This document shows positions 8,878 to 16,675 of a stretch of 64,000 nt of DNA, one piece after another. The translations under genes were made by a program, and so were the position numbers. Each line of letters starts with the position of its first letter. The stretch's first letter is position 1. A model generated the notes under the pieces. That model made no database searches. It was not told the origin of the DNA and saw nothing but the letters and a program-made list of their open reading frames with translations. Origin of the DNA: Azophilus sp965214305 (GTDB lineage: Bacteria > Pseudomonadota > Gammaproteobacteria > Pseudomonadales > Azotimanducaceae); assembly GCA_965214305.1 (NCBI GenBank), contig OZ243949.1, forward strand, positions 2,480,001 through 2,544,000, written 5' to 3'.

Positions 8878-10401
8878 ATGGGAATGTTGGAACCATACGT
8901 CAAGAAGATTCTCGCCTCGCGCGTCTATGACGTGGCGTTGAAGACGCCATTGCAGGATGCGCCGAGCCTGTCTGCGCGCCTTGGCCATCGGGTTTCACTC
9001 AAGCGCGAGGATATGCAGCCGGTTTTCTCATTTAAGCTACGCGGTTCCTACAACAAGATGGCGAACTTGCCGCGCGAACAGTTGGCGCGGGGTGTTATTG
9101 CGGCCTCCGCCGGTAATCACGCCCAGGGCGTGGCCTTGGCCGCCGGCAAGCTCGGCGTCAAGGCGCATATCGTCATGGGCCGCAATACGCCGACCATCAA
9201 GATCGACGCGGTGCGCGGTCTCGGTGGCCGCATCCTGTTGCGCGGCGACACCTATCAGCAAGCGGCGGAGCATGCGGCCAAGCTCGTCGAACAGCGCGGT
9301 TATGTGCTGGTGCATCCCTACGACGACGCCGATGTCATTGCCGGTCAAGGCACGGTGGGCATGGAAATTCTGAATCAACATCCCGGGCCAGATGCCATAT
9401 TCGTACCGGTGGGCGGGGGTGGCCTGATTGCCGGCATCGCGGTCTATGCGAAGTACCTGCGTCCCGCAACACGCATCATCGGTGTGGAGGCGGAGGGTTC
9501 CGCCTGTCTCGCCGCGGCCTTGCGTGCCGGCAAGCGGGTATGCCTGCCTTACGACACGCTTGATCTTTTCGCCGACGGTGTTTCGGTGGCCCAAGTGGGG
9601 CGCGAGCCGTTCAAGATTGCGCGCGCCTGTGTCGATGGCGTGGTCACGGTAACGGTTGATGAGATTTGCGCGGCGGTCAAAGATGTTTTCGACGACACCC
9701 GGGCGATCGCCGAACCCTCGGGGGCGCTCGCGGTCGCCGGGCTCAAGAGGTATGTTGAACAAGAGCAATCCGATGCTTCGCAAGAGCTCGTTGCGGTGGT
9801 CAGCGGCGCCAATGTCAATTTTGATCGTCTGCGGCATATATCCGAGCGGGCTGAAGTGGGCGAGCAACGCGAGGCGGTATTCGGGGTCGCCATCCCGGAG
9901 CGGGCGGGCAGCTTTCGGCGTTTCTGCCAGGCGCTTGGCAAGCGCTCGGTAACGGAATTTAACTATCGGTTTGCGGGTGGAGACGCAGCCCAGGTTTATG
10001 TGGGGCTACGGATGAACGCGGGCGAAGACCGCGCGGCACTTTCGCAAGGCTTGGAAAGCGCGGGCTACCGGGTGGCGGATATGACCGAAAACGAAGTTGC
10101 CAAGTTGCATGTACGACACATGGTTGGGGGTCGCGTTTTTCGCCACAAGCCGGAGTTATTCTATCGGTTCGAGTTCCCCGAGCGGCCCGGTGCGCTCATG
10201 CGTTTTCTCAATGGATTGGGCAGCCGTTGGAATATCACCCTGTTTCACTACCGAAACCACGGCTCGGCTTGGGGACGGGTGTTAGTCGGATTTGAAGCCG
10301 AGCAAGGCAATCGCGTGCGATTGGCGAACTATCTGGACCGCATCGGCTATCGCTATTGGGAGGAAACCGGCAATTCCGCCGTGGATCTGTTTCTGCGTTA
10401 A
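8878..10401 (+). CDS. ilvA: Threonine ammonia-lyase, biosynthetic (IlvA)
   Basis: This PLP enzyme converts threonine to 2-oxobutanoate, the first step of isoleucine synthesis. The N-terminal catalytic domain shows KTPLQDAPSLSARL, FSFKLRGSYNKM (the PLP lysine, about residue 53), ASAGNHAQGVAL, VPVGGGGLIAGIA and EPSGALAVAGL. Two C-terminal ACT-like regulatory modules follow: ERAGSFRRFCQALG and ERPGALMRFLNGLG. These are expected for the isoleucine-inhibited biosynthetic form. The full length of about 508 residues fits E. coli IlvA (514). Starts at 8863, 8878 or 8884 are all possible; none has a strong Shine-Dalgarno. I chose 8878 because the family similarity begins just after it (MLEPYVKKILASRVYDVA). 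Confidence 0.95.
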   Translation: MGMLEPYVKKILASRVYDVALKTPLQDAPSLSARLGHRVSLKREDMQPVFSFKLRGSYNKMANLPREQLARGVIAASAGNHAQGVALAAGKLGVKAHIVMGRNTPTIKIDAVRGLGGRILLRGDTYQQAAEHAAKLVEQRGYVLVHPYDDADVIAGQGTVGMEILNQHPGPDAIFVPVGGGGLIAGIAVYAKYLRPATRIIGVEAEGSACLAAALRAGKRVCLPYDTLDLFADGVSVAQVGREPFKIARACVDGVVTVTVDEICAAVKDVFDDTRAIAEPSGALAVAGLKRYVEQEQSDASQELVAVVSGANVNFDRLRHISERAEVGEQREAVFGVAIPERAGSFRRFCQALGKRSVTEFNYRFAGGDAAQVYVGLRMNAGEDRAALSQGLESAGYRVADMTENEVAKLHVRHMVGGRVFRHKPELFYRFEFPERPGALMRFLNGLGSRWNITLFHYRNHGSAWGRVLVGFEAEQGNRVRLANYLDRIGYRYWEETGNSAVDLFLR

Positions 10402-10560
10402 CGAAGGCATGCGCCAACCGCAAGCGGCTCGCAGCGCCGCCGCCTTGGGGACCTGCGCATGCGCAGCAGGGAACCGCTTTGCAAAGTGGGAGACGGACTC
10501 AACGAACTACTGTCCGGACTCGCCCTATCAGAGGGCATCCCGGTAGCGGGCGGAGTTCTG

Positions 10561-11148
10561 TCAAGCGAGTTGGCCGCGCTTGCTGAAAACGCGCCAGCCG
10601 GCTTCGGTCAGCACGGCGTCCAAGGGAATATCCCAGGGGGCGCTCGGCAGTTCTTTAGTGGCCTGTAGTGCGTGGGCGACGCCGATGACCGGGGGACGCA
10701 GGTTGTGTGGTAAAGCCGCGAAGTGCCGGTCGTAGAAACCGCCGCCCATGCCGAGCCGGTTGCCGTTATTGTCGAACGCGACGAGCGGGGTCAGCACCAG
10801 GCTTAGCGATAGCGTTGCCACGAAGGGTGCGCCGGGGGCGGGTTCCGGGATGCCGTAGCGGTTGGGCACCAGCGCATCCGATGGCCGGTAGCCAAAGAAA
10901 TCCATGCGCTTGTCCCGCCGCACGACGGGCAAGGCGAGTCGCTTGCCCATGAACGCCAGGCAAGCCATCAGGGGGTGCAGCATCGGTTCGCCGTCGGTGG
11001 CGATGTAGGCGGCGATGCGACGACCGCGCCAGGCAAGCTGTGAACGGAGAAAGTGGCGTGCAATGCACATCGCGTTGCGGCGCTGTTCGATCTCGCTCAA
11101 CGAGCGCCGCATCTTACGAAAGTGCCGACGAAGTGCCGCTCGATTCAT
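10561..11148 (-). CDS. ygfA: 5-formyltetrahydrofolate cyclo-ligase
   Basis: This 195-residue enzyme uses ATP to convert 5-formyl-THF to 5,10-methenyl-THF. Motifs seen are LRRHFRKMRRSL at the start, IAAYIATDGEPML (substrate side), VLTPLVAFDNNGNRLGMGGGFYDRHF (the conserved P-loop-like segment near residue 140) and DIPLDAVLTEAGW. It is the usual gene downstream of 6S RNA in gammaproteobacteria, and all of zapB-like, zapA, 6S RNA and ygfA are on the minus strand here. The 6S 3' end is about 110 bases upstream of this start, so the transcript could be shared as in E. coli. The 159 bases between ilvA and this gene show only a short palindrome (TGCGCATGCGCA). Confidence 0.93.
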   Translation of the reverse strand: MNRAALRRHFRKMRRSLSEIEQRRNAMCIARHFLRSQLAWRGRRIAAYIATDGEPMLHPLMACLAFMGKRLALPVVRRDKRMDFFGYRPSDALVPNRYGIPEPAPGAPFVATLSLSLVLTPLVAFDNNGNRLGMGGGFYDRHFAALPHNLRPPVIGVAHALQATKELPSAPWDIPLDAVLTEAGWRVFSKRGQLA

Positions 11149-11257
11149 TGCATCAAGGTTGTTCTATGCGAATCGGCGAATCCGTGTACCGACGCCGGAA
11201 CGGTACCGGATTTCCAAAACCGGAAAGAGTGGGGCTGAGAGCTCCACCAGCGCTCAT

Positions 11258-11450
11258 AGTCTCCCGATAATGCCGCTGTTGGTTGGCCCTGAACCGTTGT
11301 GGTTCAAGGCGGGGACTCGGGCGGTGCCTAAGGCTTCCCGAGCGAGAAGGTTCTCGCGACGGGCGGGCACACTGGCCACAGCGCCGAAATCTCCTATGGT
11401 TTCTATAACGGCTCAAGGACGACACCCACTGGCGTACATTCCAGGAGACT
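11258..11450 (-). ncRNA. ssrS: 6S RNA
   Basis: 6S RNA mimics an open promoter and binds sigma70 RNA polymerase in stationary phase. On the minus strand the sequence begins AGTCTCCTGG and ends CGGGAGACT, so the ends pair to close the terminal stem. Conserved E. coli-like pieces occur in order: GTCCTTGAGCCG, CTCGGGAAGCCTTAGG, GCCTTGAACC followed by GGTTCAGGGCC, and the 3' CAGCGGCATTATCGGGAGA. Placement between zapA and ygfA on the same strand is the classic position. A TATACT -10 box lies 7-8 bases before the 5' end (about 11457-11463), with TTGACG about 19 bases further upstream. The end positions are estimates to within a few bases. Confidence 0.9.
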
Positions 11451-11474
11451 GCCGCCGAGTATAGCGAAACCCGC

Positions 11475-11777
11475 TCAGAGCGCGTCAACCGAATTTTGTT
11501 CGTCGACGGCTTGGCGCACTTTGTCGGCCAGCGCATCAATGCGGTTTGCCGTCTCTTTGCGCTTGGATTCCGCCAACAGGTACTCGTTGGCAATGTTGAG
11601 CGCCGCTAGCACGGCAACGCGGTCGAGTCCAATGACGGTTCCAGCACTGCGAATCGCTTGCATGCGATGATCAACATGACGTGCGGAGGCTTTCAATGCC
11701 TCGACCTCCTCCGTGTCGCAAGCGACATCGTATTCCTTGCCAAGAATCCGCACGGTGACGGTTGTGATATTGCCCAC
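11475..11777 (-). CDS. zapA: Cell division protein ZapA
   Basis: ZapA is a small cytoplasmic protein (100 residues) that bundles FtsZ filaments. The start is taken as GTG at 11777, giving VGNITTVTVRILGKEYDVAC, which is the family beginning. The longer reading frame upstream lies inside the preceding gene. The DTEEVEALKASARHVD segment and the C-terminal coiled coil (ALNIANEYLLAESKRKETANRIDALADKVRQAV) fit ZapA. The start is 5 bases after the stop of the zapB-like gene, so the two are translationally close. 6S RNA lies directly downstream, and its -10/-35 region overlaps the end of this gene. Confidence 0.9.
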   Translation of the reverse strand: MGNITTVTVRILGKEYDVACDTEEVEALKASARHVDHRMQAIRSAGTVIGLDRVAVLAALNIANEYLLAESKRKETANRIDALADKVRQAVDEQNSVDAL

Positions 11778-11782
11778 GGCCC

Positions 11783-12016
11783 TTAGTGCTCCATCCCCTT
11801 GAGCCGACCAATCATGGCCTCGACCCTGGACTTGGCCAACTCGTGCTTGGCCAACAAAGCGTTGCGCTCCGCTACCCAATCCTTATTTAGCTGCCGCAAT
11901 CTTTGGTTCTCAAGCGCCAGTTTTCGATTGATCTCGATTAGCGCATGCACTTCGGTTTGCAGCGCTTCCCATCCGGATTGATTTGTGCTGACCATCCAGT
12001 TCCCTTGTTGCGGCAT
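11783..12016 (-). CDS. ZapB-like coiled-coil protein (TIGR02449 type)
   Basis: This 70-77 residue protein is almost entirely one coiled coil (LQTEVHALIEINRKLALENQRLRQLNKDWVAERNALLAKHELAKSRVEAMIGRLKGME). It is encoded just upstream of zapA. Proteins of this size, heptad pattern and position are annotated TIGR02449 or ZapB-like and are thought to help organise the Z ring. Two starts are possible: 12016 or the Met at 11995 (MVSTNQSG). The assignment rests on context and coiled-coil pattern. Confidence 0.8.
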   Translation of the reverse strand: MPQQGNWMVSTNQSGWEALQTEVHALIEINRKLALENQRLRQLNKDWVAERNALLAKHELAKSRVEAMIGRLKGMEH

Positions 12017-12047
12017 CTAGGGGGTCGATTCCGTTAGCGTCTCTTGG

Positions 12048-12278
12048 CCCGACCGTCCGACGGGGCGGCGATAGCGGACTTTCACTTTCGCGACTTCCGC
12101 AGGCAGAGGCTCTTAGGAGCCTGCGCCGTGGGAATTCGCGGCTGCAAATCCGCTTCCGCCGCCCCTTTGAACGTTCGATTTCGTCAAATATGGCTCGATA
12201 TTCTTCTCAATCGCCCGCCCAAAGGGACGGCGGCATCGAATTTTCGCTTTCGCGACTTCCGACGGCGCAGGCTCCTAG
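12048..12278 (+). repeat. CTAG-family repeat, long copy with 165-bp MITE-like unit (copy 3)
   Basis: This begins with a half unit (CGACGGGGCGGCGATAGCGG, then CTTTCGCGACTTCC) ending in TTAGG. A complete unit of about 165 bp follows at 12113-12278, bounded by inverted ends CTTAGGAGCCTGCGCCG and CGGCGCAGGCTCCTAG. The core (CCCTTTGAACGTTCGATTTC to CGGCGGCATCGAATTTTCGC) is nearly identical to the copy at 22620-22786. It fills the gap between the zapB-like gene and pepP. Confidence 0.8.
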
Positions 12279-12342
12279 GGCTCGGCACCTGTACGGCATC
12301 GTCGCGGGCATCGCCCTCTTAGCCTTGATAGCATATCGGTAA

Positions 12343-13737
12343 ATGGATGCGCAGGGCAGCCCCGTTGGGGCCATTAAAGATAGCGTGAACAGGCCAACGA
12401 GTACCGAAGCCATTGGTGTGGACGAGTTTCGCGGTCGCCGCCGCGAGCTCATCGCGAAGATGGCACCGGGTACCCTTGCGCTAGTCCCGGCCGCCAAGGC
12501 CCGATTGCGCAATCGCGATGTTGAATATGTGTTTCGCCAAAACAGTGATTTCTGGTATCTGTGTGGATTTTCCGAGCCCGACGCTCTCCTGGTTTTGGCG
12601 CCGGGTCGCGAAGAGGGCGAAAGCATACTCTTCTGTCAAGAGCGCGAGGCGCAACATACCCTGTATCACGGCGAGCGTTTGGGGCCGGAGGGCGCTGTGG
12701 AAACCTTGCAAGTGGATGAGGCCCATCCGCTTGATGCCATGGATGCGGTGTTGCCGGGGCTCTTGGCGGGTAAGGCCAGGCTCTATGTGACGCTTGGCGA
12801 CCACCCTGATTTCGACCCACGTTTGTTGGCTTGGGTTGCCGCCCTGCGCACCCGGGAATCCGGCGGTACGGTCGCGCCGCGCGAGTTCATTGGCCTTGGC
12901 ACCCTGTTGCACGAACAGCGGCTGATCAAATCACCGGCCGAGCGGCGCTTGCTGGGTCGGGCGGCCGCAATCACCGCCGCTGCCCATGTTCGGGCCATGC
13001 GCGCCTGTCGGGGTGGTTTGAACGAAACCCAATTGGAGGGGGAACTGCGGTACGCCTTCCTGCAAGGCGGTGCCCGCGCACCAGCCTATCCGCCCATCGT
13101 GGGAGGCGGTGCCAACGCCTGTGTATTGCACTATACCGCCAACAACGCCCCGTTGCGGGATGGCGACCTGGTGTTGATCGACGCAGGTTGCGAATACGAG
13201 CACTATGCGGCGGACCTGACGCGCACCTTTCCAGCCGGTGGGCGCTTTTCCGATACCCAGCGGCAACTCTACGAAATCGTTCTGGATGCCCAAAAGCGGG
13301 CCATAGCCGCCTGCGTTGTCGGCGCTTCCTGCAATCGCCCGCATGAGGTGGCGCTGCGCACCATGATTGAAGGGCTGATGGCACTTGGTTGGCTTGATGG
13401 CGGCTTGGATGAGATCCTCGAATCGCACGCCCACCGGGTGTTTTGTCCACACAGAAGCTCCCATTGGCTGGGGCTTGATGTACATGATGTGGGGGATTAT
13501 CGGGTTGACGGTGAGTGGCGTGTGCTGCGAGAAGGCATGGTGCTCACCGTGGAACCCGGTCTATACGTTCCGCCGGGCCTTGACGTACTATCGAGTACGC
13601 CAGCGGTCACCTCCTGTCGGGGCATCGGTATCCGCATTGAGGACGAGGTGCTGATTGGTGCCGACGGCCCGGTCGTGCTGACCGCGGCGGCCCCGAAGGA
13701 GATAGCGGATATAGAAACCATCATGGGGGGCGCTTAA
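12343..13737 (+). CDS. pepP: Xaa-Pro aminopeptidase PepP
   Basis: This cytosolic M24B metallopeptidase removes the first residue from peptides with Pro in position two. The N-terminal aminopeptidase-P domain (DEFRGRRRELIAKM through FRQNSDFWYLCGF) is followed by the pita-bread catalytic domain. The five metal ligands appear in order: Asp in LVLIDAGCEYEHYAADLTR (two Asp), His in SHWLGLDVHD, Glu in LTVEPGLYVP and Glu in GIRIEDEVLI. The length of 464 is slightly above E. coli PepP (441), the excess being at the N-terminus. The ubiH start overlaps the stop by one base (TAATG), the usual pepP-ubiH arrangement of gammaproteobacteria. Confidence 0.95.
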   Translation: MDAQGSPVGAIKDSVNRPTSTEAIGVDEFRGRRRELIAKMAPGTLALVPAAKARLRNRDVEYVFRQNSDFWYLCGFSEPDALLVLAPGREEGESILFCQEREAQHTLYHGERLGPEGAVETLQVDEAHPLDAMDAVLPGLLAGKARLYVTLGDHPDFDPRLLAWVAALRTRESGGTVAPREFIGLGTLLHEQRLIKSPAERRLLGRAAAITAAAHVRAMRACRGGLNETQLEGELRYAFLQGGARAPAYPPIVGGGANACVLHYTANNAPLRDGDLVLIDAGCEYEHYAADLTRTFPAGGRFSDTQRQLYEIVLDAQKRAIAACVVGASCNRPHEVALRTMIEGLMALGWLDGGLDEILESHAHRVFCPHRSSHWLGLDVHDVGDYRVDGEWRVLREGMVLTVEPGLYVPPGLDVLSSTPAVTSCRGIGIRIEDEVLIGADGPVVLTAAAPKEIADIETIMGGA

Positions 13738-14948
13738 TGGCCCGCGTTGGCACCGCCTCCATTGACCCGGTGGATCTGGTTGTTGTCGGCGCGGGCTTGG
13801 TTGGTGCGGCGGCCGCGCTGGCGGCGGCCGAACTCGGTTTTAGTGTTGCGGTGGTCGAGCGCCGCCCACCCAAACGCCTGCGGGGTGCCTTGGGTATGGA
13901 TTTACGCACGGTGGCGCTGTCGCCGACATCTTGGGCACAACTTGAGGCGCTGGCTATTGGCTGCGATTCGGCACCAGCGCCCTACCGCACCATGCGTGTC
14001 TGGGAAGAGCGCGGTGCGGCGGAACTCTGCTTTACCGCCCAAGAGGTGGGGCGTGCGGAACTCGGCTGGATTTTTGAGGTCAGTAGTATTACGGCGGCGC
14101 TTTGGCGACAGTTGCAGTCAAACCCCCGCATAAACTGCCTGTCCGGTGCTATCCTGGAGGCGATAGAGCCGGGTCCGAAGGTGGCGAGATTGGAATTCGA
14201 CGGCACCCGCCTGGCCGCACGTCTTGTCGTGGCCGCCGATGGCGCGCGCTCGGCGGTGCGCGATAAGCTCGGTGTGGGTATCGGGGAATTGACAACCGAT
14301 CAGATGGCCTTGGCAACCATTGTTAAAGTCGAGCAGCCGCACTTTGCAACGGCCTATCAACGCTTTCTGGTCGATGGGCCCTTGGCGCTCTTGCCGGGCC
14401 GGGATGCGCAGACGGTGTCGGTTGTCTGGTCGCAGTCGACAGCGCAAGCGCGGCGGCGACAAAGGCTCAACGATGCCGAGTTTTGCAGCGCCTTGGCCCG
14501 TGCCTCGGAGCACTGTCTTGGCAACATCCTCAAGGCCGATCAGCGTTTGATTTTCCCCGTATCCCAAGCCATTGCCGATAGCATGAATCCCCATCCCCGG
14601 GTGCTGGTTATCGGCGATGCGGCTCGGGTTGTCCATCCTTTGGCCGGTCTTGGCGTAAACCTCGGTTTTGAGGATGTTGCCGGGTTTGCGCGGGTTCTGC
14701 GCGATGCTGGCCGACAAGACCCGGGCGGCGCCGGCCTCTGGCGCGACTTTGCGCGGCGCCGCAAGGTGCGCGGTATCGCCATGCTGCGGTTTCTGGCGGG
14801 TTTGCGGTCGATCTATGGGCTACGTCAACCCCTCCCGCATTGGCTGCGTAACGCTGGCGTGCGTTTTGTCAACGCGGCCCAACCGCTGAAACGGCAACTG
14901 ATCCGCGAAGCCCTCGGCATCGGCCCGATTGCCCGCAGCCTGCGTTAG
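13737..14948 (+). CDS. ubiH: FAD-dependent ubiquinone hydroxylase, UbiH/UbiF/COQ6 family
   Basis: This flavoprotein monooxygenase (403 residues) hydroxylates the ubiquinone ring precursor. The N-terminal FAD motif is LVVVGAGLVGAAAALAAAE, the central motif is VVAADGARSAVRDKLG (DG motif), and the second FAD motif is VLVIGDAARVVHPLAGLGVN (GD motif). DLRTVALSPTSWAQLEAL matches the UbiH/VisC family signature. It is translationally coupled to pepP. Only one such hydroxylase is present here, whereas many gammaproteobacteria have ubiH and ubiI in tandem; it could do either reaction. gcvT follows 45 bases downstream. Confidence 0.88.
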   Translation: MARVGTASIDPVDLVVVGAGLVGAAAALAAAELGFSVAVVERRPPKRLRGALGMDLRTVALSPTSWAQLEALAIGCDSAPAPYRTMRVWEERGAAELCFTAQEVGRAELGWIFEVSSITAALWRQLQSNPRINCLSGAILEAIEPGPKVARLEFDGTRLAARLVVAADGARSAVRDKLGVGIGELTTDQMALATIVKVEQPHFATAYQRFLVDGPLALLPGRDAQTVSVVWSQSTAQARRRQRLNDAEFCSALARASEHCLGNILKADQRLIFPVSQAIADSMNPHPRVLVIGDAARVVHPLAGLGVNLGFEDVAGFARVLRDAGRQDPGGAGLWRDFARRRKVRGIAMLRFLAGLRSIYGLRQPLPHWLRNAGVRFVNAAQPLKRQLIREALGIGPIARSLR

Positions 14949-14993
14949 ATGCCTAGCCCAACCTGGGGGGTTTCCGCACCAAAGGTTAATGAC

Positions 14994-16169
14994 ATGAGCA
15001 AAAATACTGCCCTCTATCAAGAACATGTTGCGGCGGGTGCCCGGATGGTCGAGTTCGCTGGCTGGGAAATGCCGCTGCACTACGGCTCCCAAGTCGCCGA
15101 ACACCAGGCGGTGCGCGACGGTGCGGGCCTATTCGATGTATCGCACATGACGGTTATCGATATAAGCGGCGATGACGCCCGGGCTTTTCTGCGGCGGTTG
15201 CTGGCAGGCGATGTGGCTCGTCTAAAAACAGTTGGACAAGCCTTGTATACAACCCTGTTGAACGGGTCGGGCGGTATCCTCGATGATCTCATCGTCTACC
15301 GCTTAGCCGATCGCTATCGCCTGGTGGTTAATGCCGCGACCCGCGACAAGGTGCTTGATTGGCTGGGCGGCCAGCTCGGCGTAGCCGTAACCGGCCCGCA
15401 ACCCGGCCCCGGTCAAGGATCCGATGAGCCCGTTGCAACCGGCCCGGCCAAGCGCCTTGGCGACGGCCGGGCGATGGCGCAAGCAGAACCGGGCGCCCGG
15501 GTACATATTACAGAACGCGATTTGGCGATACTGGCCGTGCAAGGCCCCAGGGCGCTCGAAACCTTCATCCGCGCCAGCGATTTACCGGCCGCGGCCGAGA
15601 TTCAGCGCTTTAACGCCCTGTTCGTCGGCCACTGGATGCTGGCCCGAACCGGCTACACCGGCGAGGATGGGATTGAGGTGGTCTTACCGAATGCCGACGC
15701 TCCCGCGCTCTGGCGGCGACTACTGAAAGAGGGAGCGCACCCGGCGGGGCTTGGCGCCCGGGATACATTGCGGCTGGAGGCGGGCCTGAACCTGTACGGC
15801 CAAGATATGAGCGAGACCACCAGCCCCTTGGTTGCCAATCTGGCCTGGACGGTTCATTGGACGCCGAACGAGCGCTATTTTATTGGCAGACAAGCGCTGG
15901 AGGCCGAGCGGGCGGCCGGTATTGCAACCAAGCTCACCGGCCTGGCGTTGCAGGTGCGGGGCGTCATGCGGGCCGGCCAAAAGGTGCAAACCGAAGCGGG
16001 AGCGGGCACGATTACCAGTGGTCTTTTTTCCCCGACATTGGGTTACAGTATCGCCTTGGCGCGCCTACCGGCGGCAGCGTCGGGAACGGTCGATGTGTTG
16101 ATTCGAGGCAAAGCGCGGGCGGCGCGGATCCTGCGTCCGCCGTTCGTCAAGCGCGGCCGAACCGGCTGA
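14994..16169 (+). CDS. gcvT: Glycine cleavage system T protein (aminomethyltransferase)
   Basis: GcvT takes the aminomethyl group from lipoyl-GcvH and forms 5,10-methylene-THF and ammonia. The start is at MSKNTALYQEH; the 15 preceding codons in frame are not part of the family. Motifs are RMVEFAGWEMPLHYG, GAGLFDVSHMTVIDISG (with the folate-binding region), YTGEDGIEVVL and the catalytic-site LRLEAGLNLYGQDMSETTSP. A proline/glycine-rich insertion of about 37 residues (around 132-168, TGPQPGPGQGSDEPVATGPA and on) separates the first domain from ITERDLAILAVQGP. Family members lack it. It is the first gene of gcvT-gcvH-gcvPA-gcvPB. Confidence 0.95.
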   Translation: MSKNTALYQEHVAAGARMVEFAGWEMPLHYGSQVAEHQAVRDGAGLFDVSHMTVIDISGDDARAFLRRLLAGDVARLKTVGQALYTTLLNGSGGILDDLIVYRLADRYRLVVNAATRDKVLDWLGGQLGVAVTGPQPGPGQGSDEPVATGPAKRLGDGRAMAQAEPGARVHITERDLAILAVQGPRALETFIRASDLPAAAEIQRFNALFVGHWMLARTGYTGEDGIEVVLPNADAPALWRRLLKEGAHPAGLGARDTLRLEAGLNLYGQDMSETTSPLVANLAWTVHWTPNERYFIGRQALEAERAAGIATKLTGLALQVRGVMRAGQKVQTEAGAGTITSGLFSPTLGYSIALARLPAAASGTVDVLIRGKARAARILRPPFVKRGRTG

Positions 16170-16206
16170 GTGGTGCGCCCCGTCGCAAGTTTTCAACGAG
16201 GAATGC

Positions 16207-16599
16207 ATGAACGAAACACCAAACGAACTCAGGTATGCCGAGTCCCACGAGTGGGCTCGAGTGGAAGACGGCCTCGTCACCGTGGGCATCACCGACTATG
16301 CCCAAGATGCGCTGGGCGACGTGGTTTTTGTGGAATTACCGGAACCCGGCGAACCGGTCGCGGCCCCGGAGGAGGCTGGTGTGGTGGAATCCGTCAAGGC
16401 GGCCTCCGATATCTATACGCCGGTGAGCGGTACCGTTGTTGAGATCAACGAGGATCTTGAGGATGCGCCGGAACTGGTCAATCAGGACCCCTATGGCGAC
16501 GGCTGGTTTTTCAAGATCGAACCCGAGAGCCTGGATGAATTGGACAAATTGCTGGATGCCCGCGCCTACGATGAACATTGCGCGGCGGACGATGACTGA
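16207..16599 (+). CDS. gcvH: Glycine cleavage system H protein
   Basis: This 130-residue carrier protein shuttles the aminomethyl group between the P, T and L proteins on a lipoyl arm. The lipoylation site is the Lys of GVVESVKAASDIYTPVSG (Lys64). LRYAESHEWARVEDGLVTVGITDYAQDALGDVVFVELP is the canonical N-terminal half. It begins 37 bases after gcvT, and gcvPA follows after 76 bases. Confidence 0.97.
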   Translation: MNETPNELRYAESHEWARVEDGLVTVGITDYAQDALGDVVFVELPEPGEPVAAPEEAGVVESVKAASDIYTPVSGTVVEINEDLEDAPELVNQDPYGDGWFFKIEPESLDELDKLLDARAYDEHCAADDD

Positions 16600-16675
16600 G
16601 GCGGGCTTGCCCGTGCAACCTGTTACTCGCGTTTGAACCAGCACCTGCCTATCAAGCCTTTAGCGACACAACGAG

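Noticed and set aside
14949..14993. Glycine riboswitch before gcvT
   Set aside because: Only 45 bases separate ubiH and gcvT, too short for the aptamer, and no riboswitch-like conserved pieces were seen.
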